In this document: piece after piece, positions 48,208 through 56,072 of the stretch | How positions within the stretch are numbered: the stretch's first letter is position 1 | How the letters are laid out: every line of letters starts with the position of its first letter | Origin: Hymenobacter mucosus | GTDB lineage: Bacteria > Bacteroidota > Bacteroidia > Cytophagales > Hymenobacteraceae | Assembly (NCBI RefSeq): GCF_900188255.1 | Contig: NZ_FZNS01000001.1 | Span: 372,001-436,000 of the forward strand | Length of the DNA stretch: 64,000 nucleotides | Reading direction: 5' to 3' | Translations under genes and position numbers: made by a program | The notes under the pieces: generated by a model | Seen by the model: the letters and a program-made list of their open reading frames with translations, nothing else | What the model was told of the DNA's origin: nothing | Database searches by the model: none

Positions 48208-49311
48208 ATGCCCGAACCTGCGTCATCGGCCACTTTTGGCTGGAAAAGCCTGAGCCCGCGCACCACCACGGTGCTGCTACAGCTACTACTATGGGTAGTA
48301 CTGGGAGTCTTTTACATCGCCTGGAATAAGCGCCCCAACTTCTCCTTCGAGGGGCCCATGTGGCCGCTGGTGGCCCTGCAAATGGGCTTTTCGGTGTTAC
48401 TCTTCAACGGGTTGGTCTACCTGATCATTCCGCGGTGGCTGCTGCAAGGGCGCACGTGGCGGGCCCTGGCCGCGGGCGTGGCCGTGCTGTATGCCTTTGA
48501 GGTTTGGATGTATGTAGGTTCCCGTCTGGCCCAAACCTACCTGCCGCTTTCTGCCGTGATGCACCGCACCTTGCAGCAGTTTTACGTGGCAGATTTTTGG
48601 TCGGGCTTACTTAGCCCCGCCGAGCAGATCAGCACCTTTTTCGGGATGCTGGCCATTGTGCTGTTCCCAGTGCTCATTAGTTTCCTGACTTACGCACTGG
48701 TCATTGACCGCCGCCGCCTGGCCCTGGAGCGCGACCATCTACACCTAGAACTGGGCTACCTGAAGTCGCAGATCAATCCGCAGTTTTTGTTTAATACCCT
48801 CGGCAGCCTCCAAACCATGACCCGCACCCGCGACGACCGCGCCGGCGACGTGGTACTACACCTGGCTGACCTCATGCGCTACACCCTCTACGAGACTGAT
48901 ACAGAGCGTGTGCTTTTGAGCCGGGAACTGGAGTTTCTGGAAGACTACTTGGCCCTGGAACGCCTGCGCCGCCCCCAAACCGTCATCATTGCCCACACCG
49001 TGGTGGGCACCGTGGCCGAGCAGTACGTGGCGCCTTTACTACTACATCCGTTTTTGGAGCGCCTCTTTGCCGGCCTCGATGCCGCCCCGCATGCCGTGGC
49101 CGATGTTCGTAGCCAGGTACTAGTAGGGGCCGATGCAGTTACCCTCGTGTTGGAACGCACTGCGCAGGAGCCCATACCCCTCACCTACCGCTCCGACGCA
49201 GCCATTGGGGCCGCGCTGCGCCGCCTCGCCCTGCAATACCCCGATCTACATACCGCGGACCTGACGGAGACCGAACATCGAGTTCTGGTCAAGCTTCAGA
49301 TCCGCCTCTAA
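48208..49311 (+). CDS. LytS-type histidine kinase homologue lacking catalytic residues
   Basis: 367 residues. Four to five membrane helices fill 20-165. The His_kinase (PF06580) segment reads LKSQINPQFLFNTLGSLQ: the phosphoacceptor His of the usual NPHFLFN is Gln192 (CAG at 48781). The ATPase N-box, normally PFVENAFKHG, reads PFLERLFAGL (Asn to Arg285), and the G-box (usually GGVGLxN) is not found. It is therefore a probable pseudokinase. It is followed after 9 bases by an intact homologue and the LytTR regulator, and may act as a modulator or heterodimer partner. Confidence 0.9.
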   Translation: MPEPASSATFGWKSLSPRTTTVLLQLLLWVVLGVFYIAWNKRPNFSFEGPMWPLVALQMGFSVLLFNGLVYLIIPRWLLQGRTWRALAAGVAVLYAFEVWMYVGSRLAQTYLPLSAVMHRTLQQFYVADFWSGLLSPAEQISTFFGMLAIVLFPVLISFLTYALVIDRRRLALERDHLHLELGYLKSQINPQFLFNTLGSLQTMTRTRDDRAGDVVLHLADLMRYTLYETDTERVLLSRELEFLEDYLALERLRRPQTVIIAHTVVGTVAEQYVAPLLLHPFLERLFAGLDAAPHAVADVRSQVLVGADAVTLVLERTAQEPIPLTYRSDAAIGAALRRLALQYPDLHTADLTETEHRVLVKLQIRL

Positions 49312-49320
49312 TCTTGGCTT

Positions 49321-50487
49321 ATGGCAGTGTTAGGCTCTCGTATTCAAGGCTACTTTTCCACGCTACCGGGGCGGGTAATTAAGCATCTGTTCTGGTGGGC
49401 GCTTTTTATCGGCTTTGCGTATTCCGTATTCAGCAACTGGCAGGAGAAGCCTGTTGTCACTTGGGGCTTTGTGCTCAAAGACACAATAGCCACCATCAGC
49501 AGCTACTATTTCTTTTCCTTAGTGCTGCTCCCGCGCTTTCTGCTGCGCCGCCGCTGGCTGCTCACGGCCGTAGGCATTGTGGCTATTTATTACTTCTGGG
49601 CAACGCTCTGCTACCTGTGCTTCTCGGTGTTCGACCACTACGGACTGGTTTCGGAGAATGCCCACAGCTACATGCACCGCTTTCTGGATGGCAACCTGTG
49701 GGAGGGCATCTTCTCGTGGCGTAGCGTGAGCATGGGCCTGAACGATTTTTCCGTCACGGTTATTCCGCCCATTTTGCTCCGCTTCATCCGGTTTCTGCTG
49801 AGTAGCGGCAACCAAAGCCTACGCTTGCAGCGCGAAAACCTGAACCTGGAAGTCAACTTTCTCAAAGCCCAGGTAAACCCGCACTTTCTCTTCAATACGC
49901 TCAACAACATCTACACCATGGTGGTGAAGCAGGATGAGCGCGCCCCCGACATGGTGGAGCACCTCTCCCACCTGATGCACTACACGGTGTATGAGTCGGA
50001 TGCCGCGCTGGTGCCCCTGACCAAGGAAATTGGCTTTCTAGAAGCGTATTTAGAGCTGGAACGCCTGCGCTACGGGCAGAAAGTTACCATCACCTACCAC
50101 AAGGCCGGGCCCTTGCAGAAGTACCGCATTACGCCGCTGCTATTTTTCCCCTTCGTAGAGAATGCCTTCAAGCACGGGGTAGATAGTACCCTAGATGCCT
50201 CCTGGGTAAGTATTGCCCTGACGGTAGCCGAGGGCCAGCTACAGTTTGAAGTCAGCAACAGCTATAGCCCCACGGCACCCCGGCGCGAGTTTGGCGGCGT
50301 AGGCATTGCCAATGTGCAAAAGCGGCTAGCGCTCCACTACGCTCCCCACGAGTACCGCCTCACCATCATCCACGACCCAGAAACCTATATCCATCGCGTG
50401 GCCCTTACTATTCGGTTGGCTCCGCTGGCCCTCACTCCTACCACCCGCCCCGCGCCTTCTTTCGCCACCCTTGCTTCTACCCCATGA
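49321..50487 (+). CDS. LytS/YehU-type sensor histidine kinase
   Basis: 388 residues. Four to five membrane helices (22-160), then LKAQVNPHFLFNTLNNIY with phosphoacceptor His188, N-box FFPFVENAFKHG (Asn281), and G-box EFGGVGIANVQKRL. All residues needed for autophosphorylation are present, unlike its upstream homologue. Its TGA overlaps the regulator's ATG (ATGA, 50484-50487), so translation of kinase and regulator is coupled. The stimulus is unknown. Confidence 0.95.
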   Translation: MAVLGSRIQGYFSTLPGRVIKHLFWWALFIGFAYSVFSNWQEKPVVTWGFVLKDTIATISSYYFFSLVLLPRFLLRRRWLLTAVGIVAIYYFWATLCYLCFSVFDHYGLVSENAHSYMHRFLDGNLWEGIFSWRSVSMGLNDFSVTVIPPILLRFIRFLLSSGNQSLRLQRENLNLEVNFLKAQVNPHFLFNTLNNIYTMVVKQDERAPDMVEHLSHLMHYTVYESDAALVPLTKEIGFLEAYLELERLRYGQKVTITYHKAGPLQKYRITPLLFFPFVENAFKHGVDSTLDASWVSIALTVAEGQLQFEVSNSYSPTAPRREFGGVGIANVQKRLALHYAPHEYRLTIIHDPETYIHRVALTIRLAPLALTPTTRPAPSFATLASTP

Positions 50488-51185
50488 TTAACTGTGTAAT
50501 AATTGACGACGAGCCCTTCGCCCGCGAACTACTGGAGGGGTACATAACCCGCATTCCGTCCTTGCACTTGCTGGCCAGCTGCGAACATGTATTTGATGCC
50601 CTGGAGGTGCTCCAGCAACAGCAAGTTGACCTCATCTTCTCGGATATCAACATGCCCCAAGTCAACGGCATAGAGTTTATCCGCTCCCTGCATAACCCGC
50701 CCTACGTGATATTCGTGACGGCCTACCCCAATTATGCCCTGGAAGGCTTTGAGCTGGATGCCTTGGATTATATCGTGAAACCCGTGTCGTTTCCGCGTTT
50801 TTTGAAGGCCGTCAACAAGGCCCTCACCATTATCAATGGCCGCCCCGCGGTTCAGGCACCGCCCGCGCCCGAGTACCTGTTTGTGAAGGAAGGCAACTCC
50901 TTACAGCGGGTGCTCTTCGATGAAATCTACTACATCGAAGGCATGAAAGACTACATCAAAATCATCCTTAAGGACCGCATCATCGTCACGTATCTGCGCA
51001 TGAACCGCATTGAGGACCAGCTCCCCGCCGACCGTTTTACGCGCATCCAGAAGTCCTACATTGTGAAGATGGACGCCATTAAAGCCATCAGCGGCAACGA
51101 AGCCGAACTCTACGACCTGCGCGAAAAGCTGCCCATCGGCAAGCAACACAAGGAAGCACTGCTCGCCCGCTTCGGGCTGAACTAA
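50484..51185 (+). CDS. LytTR-family response regulator
   Basis: 233 residues. Receiver: IDDEPFARELL, phosphoacceptor Asp54 in LIFSDINMPQVNG, Lys in YIVKPVSFPRFL. C-terminal LytTR DNA-binding domain about 128-233 with VKEGNSLQRVLFDEIYYIEGMKDYI type features and FTRIQKSYIV. It partners the kinase at 49321. Targets are not identified in this window. Confidence 0.96.
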   Translation: MINCVIIDDEPFARELLEGYITRIPSLHLLASCEHVFDALEVLQQQQVDLIFSDINMPQVNGIEFIRSLHNPPYVIFVTAYPNYALEGFELDALDYIVKPVSFPRFLKAVNKALTIINGRPAVQAPPAPEYLFVKEGNSLQRVLFDEIYYIEGMKDYIKIILKDRIIVTYLRMNRIEDQLPADRFTRIQKSYIVKMDAIKAISGNEAELYDLREKLPIGKQHKEALLARFGLN

Positions 51186-51305
51186 GCTCCCCACAACCGC
51201 AAGTTCTGCAGGCCCCACCATCGGTAGCCCACCCGATGCAGCCAGGTTCGGCCCGGCAGACGAAGAGGATATCCACCCTGTACAACTTCCGCCCCGTTTC
51301 CGGGT

Positions 51306-51313
51306 TATCTTTG
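51306..51313 (+). promoter_or_regulatory. -7 box of mrp/apbC gene
   Basis: TATCTTTG matches TAnnTTTG, 33 bases before ATG 51347. No good -33. Confidence 0.5.
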
Positions 51314-51346
51314 TGCTTTGCATCCTGCATTTCCTGACTGACTATA

Positions 51347-52447
51347 ATGGCGACCATAACTAAAGAAGACGTCCTCAAGGCCCTGAGCTACGTGGAGGAG
51401 CCCGACTTGGGCAAAGACCTCGTAACCCTCAACATGATTGAGGACGTGGCCATTGACGGCCAAAAGGTTTCGTTCACGGTAGTACTCACTACCCCGGCTT
51501 GCCCCCTAAAGCAACTCATCCACGATGCATGCGTGCGGGCCATCCACACCATGGTTGATAAGGACGCGGAGGTGAGCATCAACATGACCTCGCGCGTGAC
51601 TACTATGCGCCAAAACCGCGACCTGCTGCCCGGCGTGAAAAACATCATTGCCATTGCCTCGGGCAAAGGCGGCGTGGGCAAGAGCACCGTCACGGCCAAC
51701 CTAGCTATTGCCCTGGCCCGCTCCGGCGCCAAGGTAGGCCTAGTAGATGCCGACATCAGCGGCCCCAGCATGCCCCTCATGTTTGGGGTGGAAGATGCTC
51801 GTCCGCACGTGTACCAGGGCCCCGATGGGCGGAACCTCATCCAGCCCATTGAAGCTCACGGCGTCAAGATTATGAGCATTGGCTTCCTGGCACCGGCCGA
51901 ATCAGCCATTGTGTGGCGGGGCCCCATGGCATCATCAGCTTTGAAGCAGTTCATCACGGAGGTAGACTGGGGAGAGCTAGACTACCTGCTCCTTGATATG
52001 CCTCCCGGAACCTCCGACATTCACCTGACTATGGTGCAGACGGTGCCCGTAACCGGCTCCCTCATCGTGACGACGCCTCAGAAAGTAGCGCTGGCCGATG
52101 CCGAAAAGGGCTTGCAGATGTTCCGCCTGCCCCAAATTAACGTGCCCGTGCTGGGTGTGGTAGAAAACATGGCGTGGTTTACACCGGCCGAGTTGCCTGA
52201 GAACAAGTACTTCATCTTCGGGGAAGGCGGCGGCCAGCAGCTAGCCGAAAAGCACGGGGTGCCCCTGCTGGGCCACATTCCGCTGGTGCAGAGCATCCGC
52301 GAAAACGGCGACAAGGGCACGCCCGCTATCTTGCAGGGAGGCACGCCCGCAGCGGCTGTATTTGAGCAACTAGCGGAGGAGCTGGCACGCCAGGTAAGCA
52401 TCCGCAACGCGGTAGCACCCCGCACCCAAGTGGTGGAAATGCAATAA
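51347..52447 (+). CDS. Mrp/NBP35-type Fe-S cluster carrier ATPase
   Basis: 366 residues. N-terminal DUF59/FeS-assembly region (1-95), then a MinD-like P-loop IASGKGGVGKSTVTANL with LVDADISGPSMPLM, and GMWRGPM-like switch region WRGPMASSALKQF, plus VENMAWF. Mrp/ApbC proteins carry iron-sulfur clusters to target enzymes. The CxxC at the usual C-terminal position is not obvious. It lies just before a NifU-type gene, consistent with iron-sulfur work. Confidence 0.94.
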   Translation: MATITKEDVLKALSYVEEPDLGKDLVTLNMIEDVAIDGQKVSFTVVLTTPACPLKQLIHDACVRAIHTMVDKDAEVSINMTSRVTTMRQNRDLLPGVKNIIAIASGKGGVGKSTVTANLAIALARSGAKVGLVDADISGPSMPLMFGVEDARPHVYQGPDGRNLIQPIEAHGVKIMSIGFLAPAESAIVWRGPMASSALKQFITEVDWGELDYLLLDMPPGTSDIHLTMVQTVPVTGSLIVTTPQKVALADAEKGLQMFRLPQINVPVLGVVENMAWFTPAELPENKYFIFGEGGGQQLAEKHGVPLLGHIPLVQSIRENGDKGTPAILQGGTPAAAVFEQLAEELARQVSIRNAVAPRTQVVEMQ

Positions 52448-52530
52448 TGCCGGGAGGTGAGCTAGGGCTACGGCCACCGGGCACCAAGCTCCTCCGTACC
52501 TAGTCAGCAACTTTACCGGCACATTTCGTG

Positions 52531-52563
52531 TTGCCTGCATACGCCTCAAAAGCGTTACCTTTG
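52531..52563 (+). promoter_or_regulatory. promoter of nifU-like gene
   Basis: TTG at 52531 and TACCTTTG at 52556-52563, with 22 bases between, resemble the Bacteroidota TTG/TAnnTTTG promoter; ATG follows at 52626. Confidence 0.6.
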
Positions 52564-52625
52564 AAGAAGTACTCCGCTGCTGCTTGCTGCAGTTCCCATT
52601 GGCAAGGCAGCTCAATCTCAGATTC

Positions 52626-52961
52626 ATGACGCATTCCGCCGCCGTAGAACACCATCCGCTCCTGCCCCGCATTGAGCAGGCCCTGGACACCATCCGGCCT
52701 TATCTAGCCGCCGACGGTGGCAACGTGCGCGTGCTCGACATCACCACCGACATGGTGTTGCAACTGGAGCTATTGGGCGCTTGTGGCACCTGCCCCATGT
52801 CGCCAATGACCCTAAAAGCGGGGGTAGAAGAATCGGTGAAAAAAGCCGTGCCTGAAATTCGCGCCGTGGAGGCCATCAACTCTACTCCCATGGATGAGCA
52901 GCCCGCTGGCCAGACTGGCCGCCCCGTGCAGCCCAACCCCGTACCGACCCCGCAGTTTTAG
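52626..52961 (+). CDS. NifU C-terminal-type Fe-S scaffold
   Basis: 111 residues. Start ATG 52626 (MTHSAAVEHHPLLPRIEQAL). NifU-like domain: IRPYLAADGGNVRVLDI, the CxxC cluster site LGACGTCPMS, and a Pro/Gln-rich tail. It builds or carries iron-sulfur clusters, as expected beside Mrp. It has its own promoter. Confidence 0.94.
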   Translation: MTHSAAVEHHPLLPRIEQALDTIRPYLAADGGNVRVLDITTDMVLQLELLGACGTCPMSPMTLKAGVEESVKKAVPEIRAVEAINSTPMDEQPAGQTGRPVQPNPVPTPQF

Positions 52962-52974
52962 TAGGTAGAGGGTA

Positions 52975-53030
52975 TAAACACCATGCCCCGCTCTCGTTGG
53001 TAAACCGACGAGAGCGGGGCATGGTGTTTA
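52975..53030 (+). terminator. terminator, 23-bp stem
   Basis: 52975-52997 pairs perfectly with 53008-53030, with GG/CC continuing inward to a TAAA loop. Ends the nifU-like transcript. Confidence 0.85.
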
Positions 53031-53123
53031 ATGGGCTGTGAGGCGCGTCAAATACCTCATTAATGAATGAGTAGTTAACTACTTGCCCTCTATTTATTTT
53101 ATCAAACCATTAGTAAGATTCTT

Positions 53124-53531
53124 TTACAAAGCGCCGCGCTTGTCATGAATAACCATAAAAATGAAAACACTATCAACTAGTCTAATTAAGCTATCTACTT
53201 GAATAATATATTCATCATTAGTACCTCCAGATAATGGGTGCTTAGATGTTAGTAGAAGCCTATTTGATTTGATGACGCTAGAAAAATCACTTCTATCTAG
53301 GTAGAAAACACTATCCTGAAGCGAGTACTTCCCTTGGTATGCGGTTGAAGCACCAATACTACTTCCGCTAAACCATTCAAACGTACCATCCTGCTTGAAT
53401 GCTAAATAACAACTAGAAGTACCAGAATCATAAATACCACGAATTATTTCTGGACTAGTACTTATTTCTTCTTTGCTGCTGCAGCTTGAAAGAATAAATA
53501 CAGTAAAAGCAATAATCGAATTTCTTAACAT
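53124..53531 (-). CDS. AT-rich hypothetical lipoprotein
   Basis: 135 residues. Lipobox FILSSCSS; body is small and beta-like: RGIYDSGTSSCYLAFKQDG, YQGKYSLQDSVFYLDRSDF, DEYIIQVDSLIRLVDSVF. Composition is the odd feature: 147 of 420 G+C (35 percent) over 53101-53520, against about 60 percent around it. Possibly acquired from a low-G+C relative. Function not recognised. Confidence 0.78.
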   Translation of the reverse strand: MLRNSIIAFTVFILSSCSSKEEISTSPEIIRGIYDSGTSSCYLAFKQDGTFEWFSGSSIGASTAYQGKYSLQDSVFYLDRSDFSSVIKSNRLLLTSKHPLSGGTNDEYIIQVDSLIRLVDSVFIFMVIHDKRGAL

Positions 53532-53684
53532 ATCAATTTATACTTATCTGGTGCTTCCAATATAGCTAAAACATTGCTAGTTGTACTCCGTGTGAAAGGG
53601 CCTAGCTCAAGCTACTAGCTTACTCAGATTCTACCTGATCTGTAGCGGAATCATCGTCGAGCCGTAACATGTAGCAGACTGGCC

Positions 53685-53692
53685 TACCTTTG
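53685..53692 (+). promoter_or_regulatory. -7 box of fumarylacetoacetase gene
   Basis: TACCTTTG matches TAnnTTTG, 26 bases before ATG 53719. No -33 TTG is clear. Confidence 0.55.
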
Positions 53693-53718
53693 CCTCTTCT
53701 TCCACCACCCTACTCCTT

Positions 53719-55002
53719 ATGGCTAACCCGAACGACCCGAGCCTGCATTCTTGGATTGACATTGCCCCTACCAGCGACTTCCCGATTCAGAATCTCCCCT
53801 TCGGGGTCTTCGAGACGGAACTGCGCGGGCCTCGCTTGGGAGTAGCCATTGGCGACTACGTGCTGGATTTGTACGCCGTAGCTCAGTTCGGCTTTTTCGA
53901 GGATTTGGAGCTGGGGCCGAAGATGCCCAAAATTTTTCGGCGCCGCTCCCTCAACCAATTTATTGCCTTGGGGCGCCCAGCCTGGCGTGCCGTGCGCCAG
54001 CGCGTATCGGAACTGCTGCGCCACGATAACGGCGCTTTGCGCTCCGATGAGGTAATGCGCGAGTGCCTCCTCCGCCAAAGCGAGGTGCGAATGCTACGCC
54101 CCGTGAAGCCGCACAACTACACCGATTTCTACAGCAGCATTGAGCATGCTACCAATGTGGGCATGATGTTCCGGGACCCTGCCAACGCGCTGCTACCCAA
54201 CTGGCGGCATATTCCCATCGGGTACCACGGCCGCGCAAGCAGCATCGTGGTCAGTGGCACCCCTGTTCAGCGGCCCAATGGGCAGCGCAAAGCACCCGAT
54301 GCTGCTGCACCCACCTTCGGTCCTTCTCAACAGCTCGACTTTGAGCTGGAAATGGCTTTTGTGGTAGGACGCGGTACCCAGCTAGGCGACACAGTGCCAG
54401 TGCAAAATGCCGAGGACTACATCTTCGGACTAGTCTTATTCAATGACTGGAGTGCCCGCGACATTCAGAGCTGGGAGTATGTGCCGCTGGGTCCGTTTTT
54501 GGGCAAGAGCTTTGGCAGCAGCGTATCGCCGTGGGTGGTAACGCTAGATGCCTTGGAGCCCTTCCGGGTGGCAGGACCAGTACAGGAGCCGGAGCCCCTA
54601 CTCTACCTCCGCCAGCTCGATAAGCACAACTTTGATATTACCTTGGAGGTAGCCATTCAGCCCGAAGCGGGCGCGGAAACTACCGTGTCGCGCTCCAACT
54701 TTGGGTTGATGTACTGGAGCATGGCTCAGCAATTGGCTCACCAAGCTTCCAACGGCTGCAACTTGGAGGTAGGCGACCTGTACGCCTCTGGTACCATCTC
54801 TGGCCCCACTCCCGATTCATTAGGCTCTATGCTGGAGCTGGCTTGGCGCGGCACCCGCCCACTCCCGCTGGAGGACGGCACCGAACGCACTTTCCTACTG
54901 GATGGCGATACTGTAACCATGCGCGGCTTCTGCGAGAAGGACGGAATACGCATCGGGTTTGGGGAAGTAACCGGTAAAGTACTACCCGCAACTCAGCTCT
55001 AG
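53719..55002 (+). CDS. fahA: fumarylacetoacetase
   Basis: 427 residues, full length. Last step of tyrosine breakdown, giving fumarate and acetoacetate. N-terminal SH3-like domain (DFPIQNLPFGVFETELRG), then the beta-roll with KPHNYTDFYSSIEHATNVG, catalytic YHGRASSIVVSG (His-Arg), metal ligands in DFELEMAFVVGRG and LFNDWSARDIQSWEY, and GTISGPTP. No other tyrosine-pathway gene is adjacent. Confidence 0.97.
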   Translation: MANPNDPSLHSWIDIAPTSDFPIQNLPFGVFETELRGPRLGVAIGDYVLDLYAVAQFGFFEDLELGPKMPKIFRRRSLNQFIALGRPAWRAVRQRVSELLRHDNGALRSDEVMRECLLRQSEVRMLRPVKPHNYTDFYSSIEHATNVGMMFRDPANALLPNWRHIPIGYHGRASSIVVSGTPVQRPNGQRKAPDAAAPTFGPSQQLDFELEMAFVVGRGTQLGDTVPVQNAEDYIFGLVLFNDWSARDIQSWEYVPLGPFLGKSFGSSVSPWVVTLDALEPFRVAGPVQEPEPLLYLRQLDKHNFDITLEVAIQPEAGAETTVSRSNFGLMYWSMAQQLAHQASNGCNLEVGDLYASGTISGPTPDSLGSMLELAWRGTRPLPLEDGTERTFLLDGDTVTMRGFCEKDGIRIGFGEVTGKVLPATQL

Positions 55003-55026
55003 CAGCTACGACCAATAAACGGCTTA

Positions 55027-55100
55027 GGCCGAGCAGGGCAATTCAATTAGTAGGGCGTAGCAGCCTCTCTAGCTAAATTGCCCTGCTCGGCCTTACTTTT
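55027..55100 (+). terminator. terminator with large loop
   Basis: A 17-bp perfect stem (55027-55043 with 55076-55092) and a 32-base loop, then TTACTTTTT. Ends fahA and faces the convergent phosphatase gene. Confidence 0.7.
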
Positions 55101-55124
55101 TCTCAACAAGTAGCAGGCGCCTGT

Positions 55125-55703
55125 TTATCCGTTGATATAGGCTACTTGCAGTTGGCCTTGCTGATACCGGACCTTGGTGATGGAGCCATAGTCAACGTCG
55201 AAGCGGAAGGCTTGGGACAGAGGCAGGCCGAGGCAGTAGCAAATAAGGCTGCGAATAACAGCGGAATGGCTCACGATTAATAAGGGCACCTGGGGCGCAG
55301 CCGAGGCCAGCACGTCCGTCAGAAACTCGGTGGCGCGGTCTTGGAGGCCCTGGAAGGTTTCGCCATCGGGGGCGGGTAGGTTCACAAAGTCAGCCTTCCA
55401 TTGCTCCCGCTCGGGGGCGGGCACTGCGGCCCAAGGCAGCAACTCCCAGCGGCCAAAGTTGTACTCCATCAACCGGCTGTCTAGGCGTACAGACTGCGGC
55501 GCCAAAGCTTCGGCGAGTTGCTGACACCGGCGCAATGGGCTGGCGTGCACGGCCACCGGGCCTGCATCTAGCACCGACGCCAACCGAGCCCGCACCGAGG
55601 CGGCGTCCTCCGGGTAAGTAGCCGCCACCGCCACATCCGAACGGCCATAGCAGATACCGGGCGCGGTGGCTACGGGGGTATGCCGAATCAGATAAATATC
55701 CAT
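55125..55703 (-). CDS. CobC-like histidine phosphatase
   Basis: 192 residues, start 55703 (MDIYLIRHTPVATAPG). Active-site LIRHTP, second Arg HASPLRRCQQLA, and VSHSAVIRSL. The CYGRSDVAVAATY segment is typical of alpha-ribazole phosphatase CobC of Bacteroidota, which acts in cobalamin nucleotide-loop assembly; phosphatase class is firm, substrate is not. A hairpin lies in the leader. Confidence 0.85.
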   Translation of the reverse strand: MDIYLIRHTPVATAPGICYGRSDVAVAATYPEDAASVRARLASVLDAGPVAVHASPLRRCQQLAEALAPQSVRLDSRLMEYNFGRWELLPWAAVPAPEREQWKADFVNLPAPDGETFQGLQDRATEFLTDVLASAAPQVPLLIVSHSAVIRSLICYCLGLPLSQAFRFDVDYGSITKVRYQQGQLQVAYING

Positions 55704-55722
55704 GCGAGTAACGGGAAAAGAA

Positions 55723-55754
55723 GCCAAGCACTTTGGCGTAGCCGAGTGCTTGGC
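55723..55754 (-). promoter_or_regulatory. leader hairpin of phosphatase gene
   Basis: GCCAAGCACT (55723-55732) pairs perfectly with AGTGCTTGGC (55745-55754). It lies 20-50 bases before the ATG and is followed on the minus strand by TTCTTTTCC, so it could act as an attenuator. No B12 box is recognised. Confidence 0.45.
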
Positions 55755-55771
55755 GGCGGGCAGTTGCCCAA

Positions 55772-55779
55772 CAAAGGTA
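55772..55779 (-). promoter_or_regulatory. -7 box of CobC-like phosphatase gene
   Basis: Minus strand reads TACCTTTG (TAnnTTTG), 68 bases before ATG 55703, so the hairpin at 55723-55754 lies in the transcribed leader. Confidence 0.5.
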
Positions 55780-55913
55780 GGGCTGATTCCGGGGCATTTG
55801 CGTAATCAGGCTTCTACCCTTGTACCCTTGTTTCGGCGGGTTCCACGTGTTTGCAAGAATGGTCCTTCCTTTTGCGCATGCTTACTACGTATTTACTACT
55901 AGCAACCCAGTGC

Positions 55914-55925
55914 AAATACGTATTT
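55914..55925. promoter_or_regulatory. 12-bp palindrome, candidate operator
   Basis: AAATACGTATTT is a perfect palindrome; its right part TACGTATTT also occurs at 55886-55894, 31 bases (three turns) upstream. It may bind a regulator of the dehydrogenase gene at 56073. Confidence 0.35.
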
Positions 55926-56072
55926 CCGGTGCAAAAATCTGGTTTTAGCAACCTTGACTAAGAAGGGCCGGTACTATTTTATGCTGATGTATTGCATTTC
56001 CATGAAGCGCATCCTGCCCTGGCAGGAATACATCCTACTCACACATCCACCCGAACTTTAATACTAGGTACT

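Larger units (their letters stand above)
55704..56072. other. intergenic region upstream of alcohol dehydrogenase
   Basis: 369 bases. Contains the leader hairpin and -7 box of the minus-strand phosphatase, a TACGTATTT repeat (55886-55894, 55917-55925) and a half-site resembling parS (55839). No gene. Confidence 0.6.

Noticed and set aside
55839..55854. parS-like site
   Set aside because: Left half GTTCCACGTG fits but the right half does not mirror it, so it is not a palindrome as parS must be.
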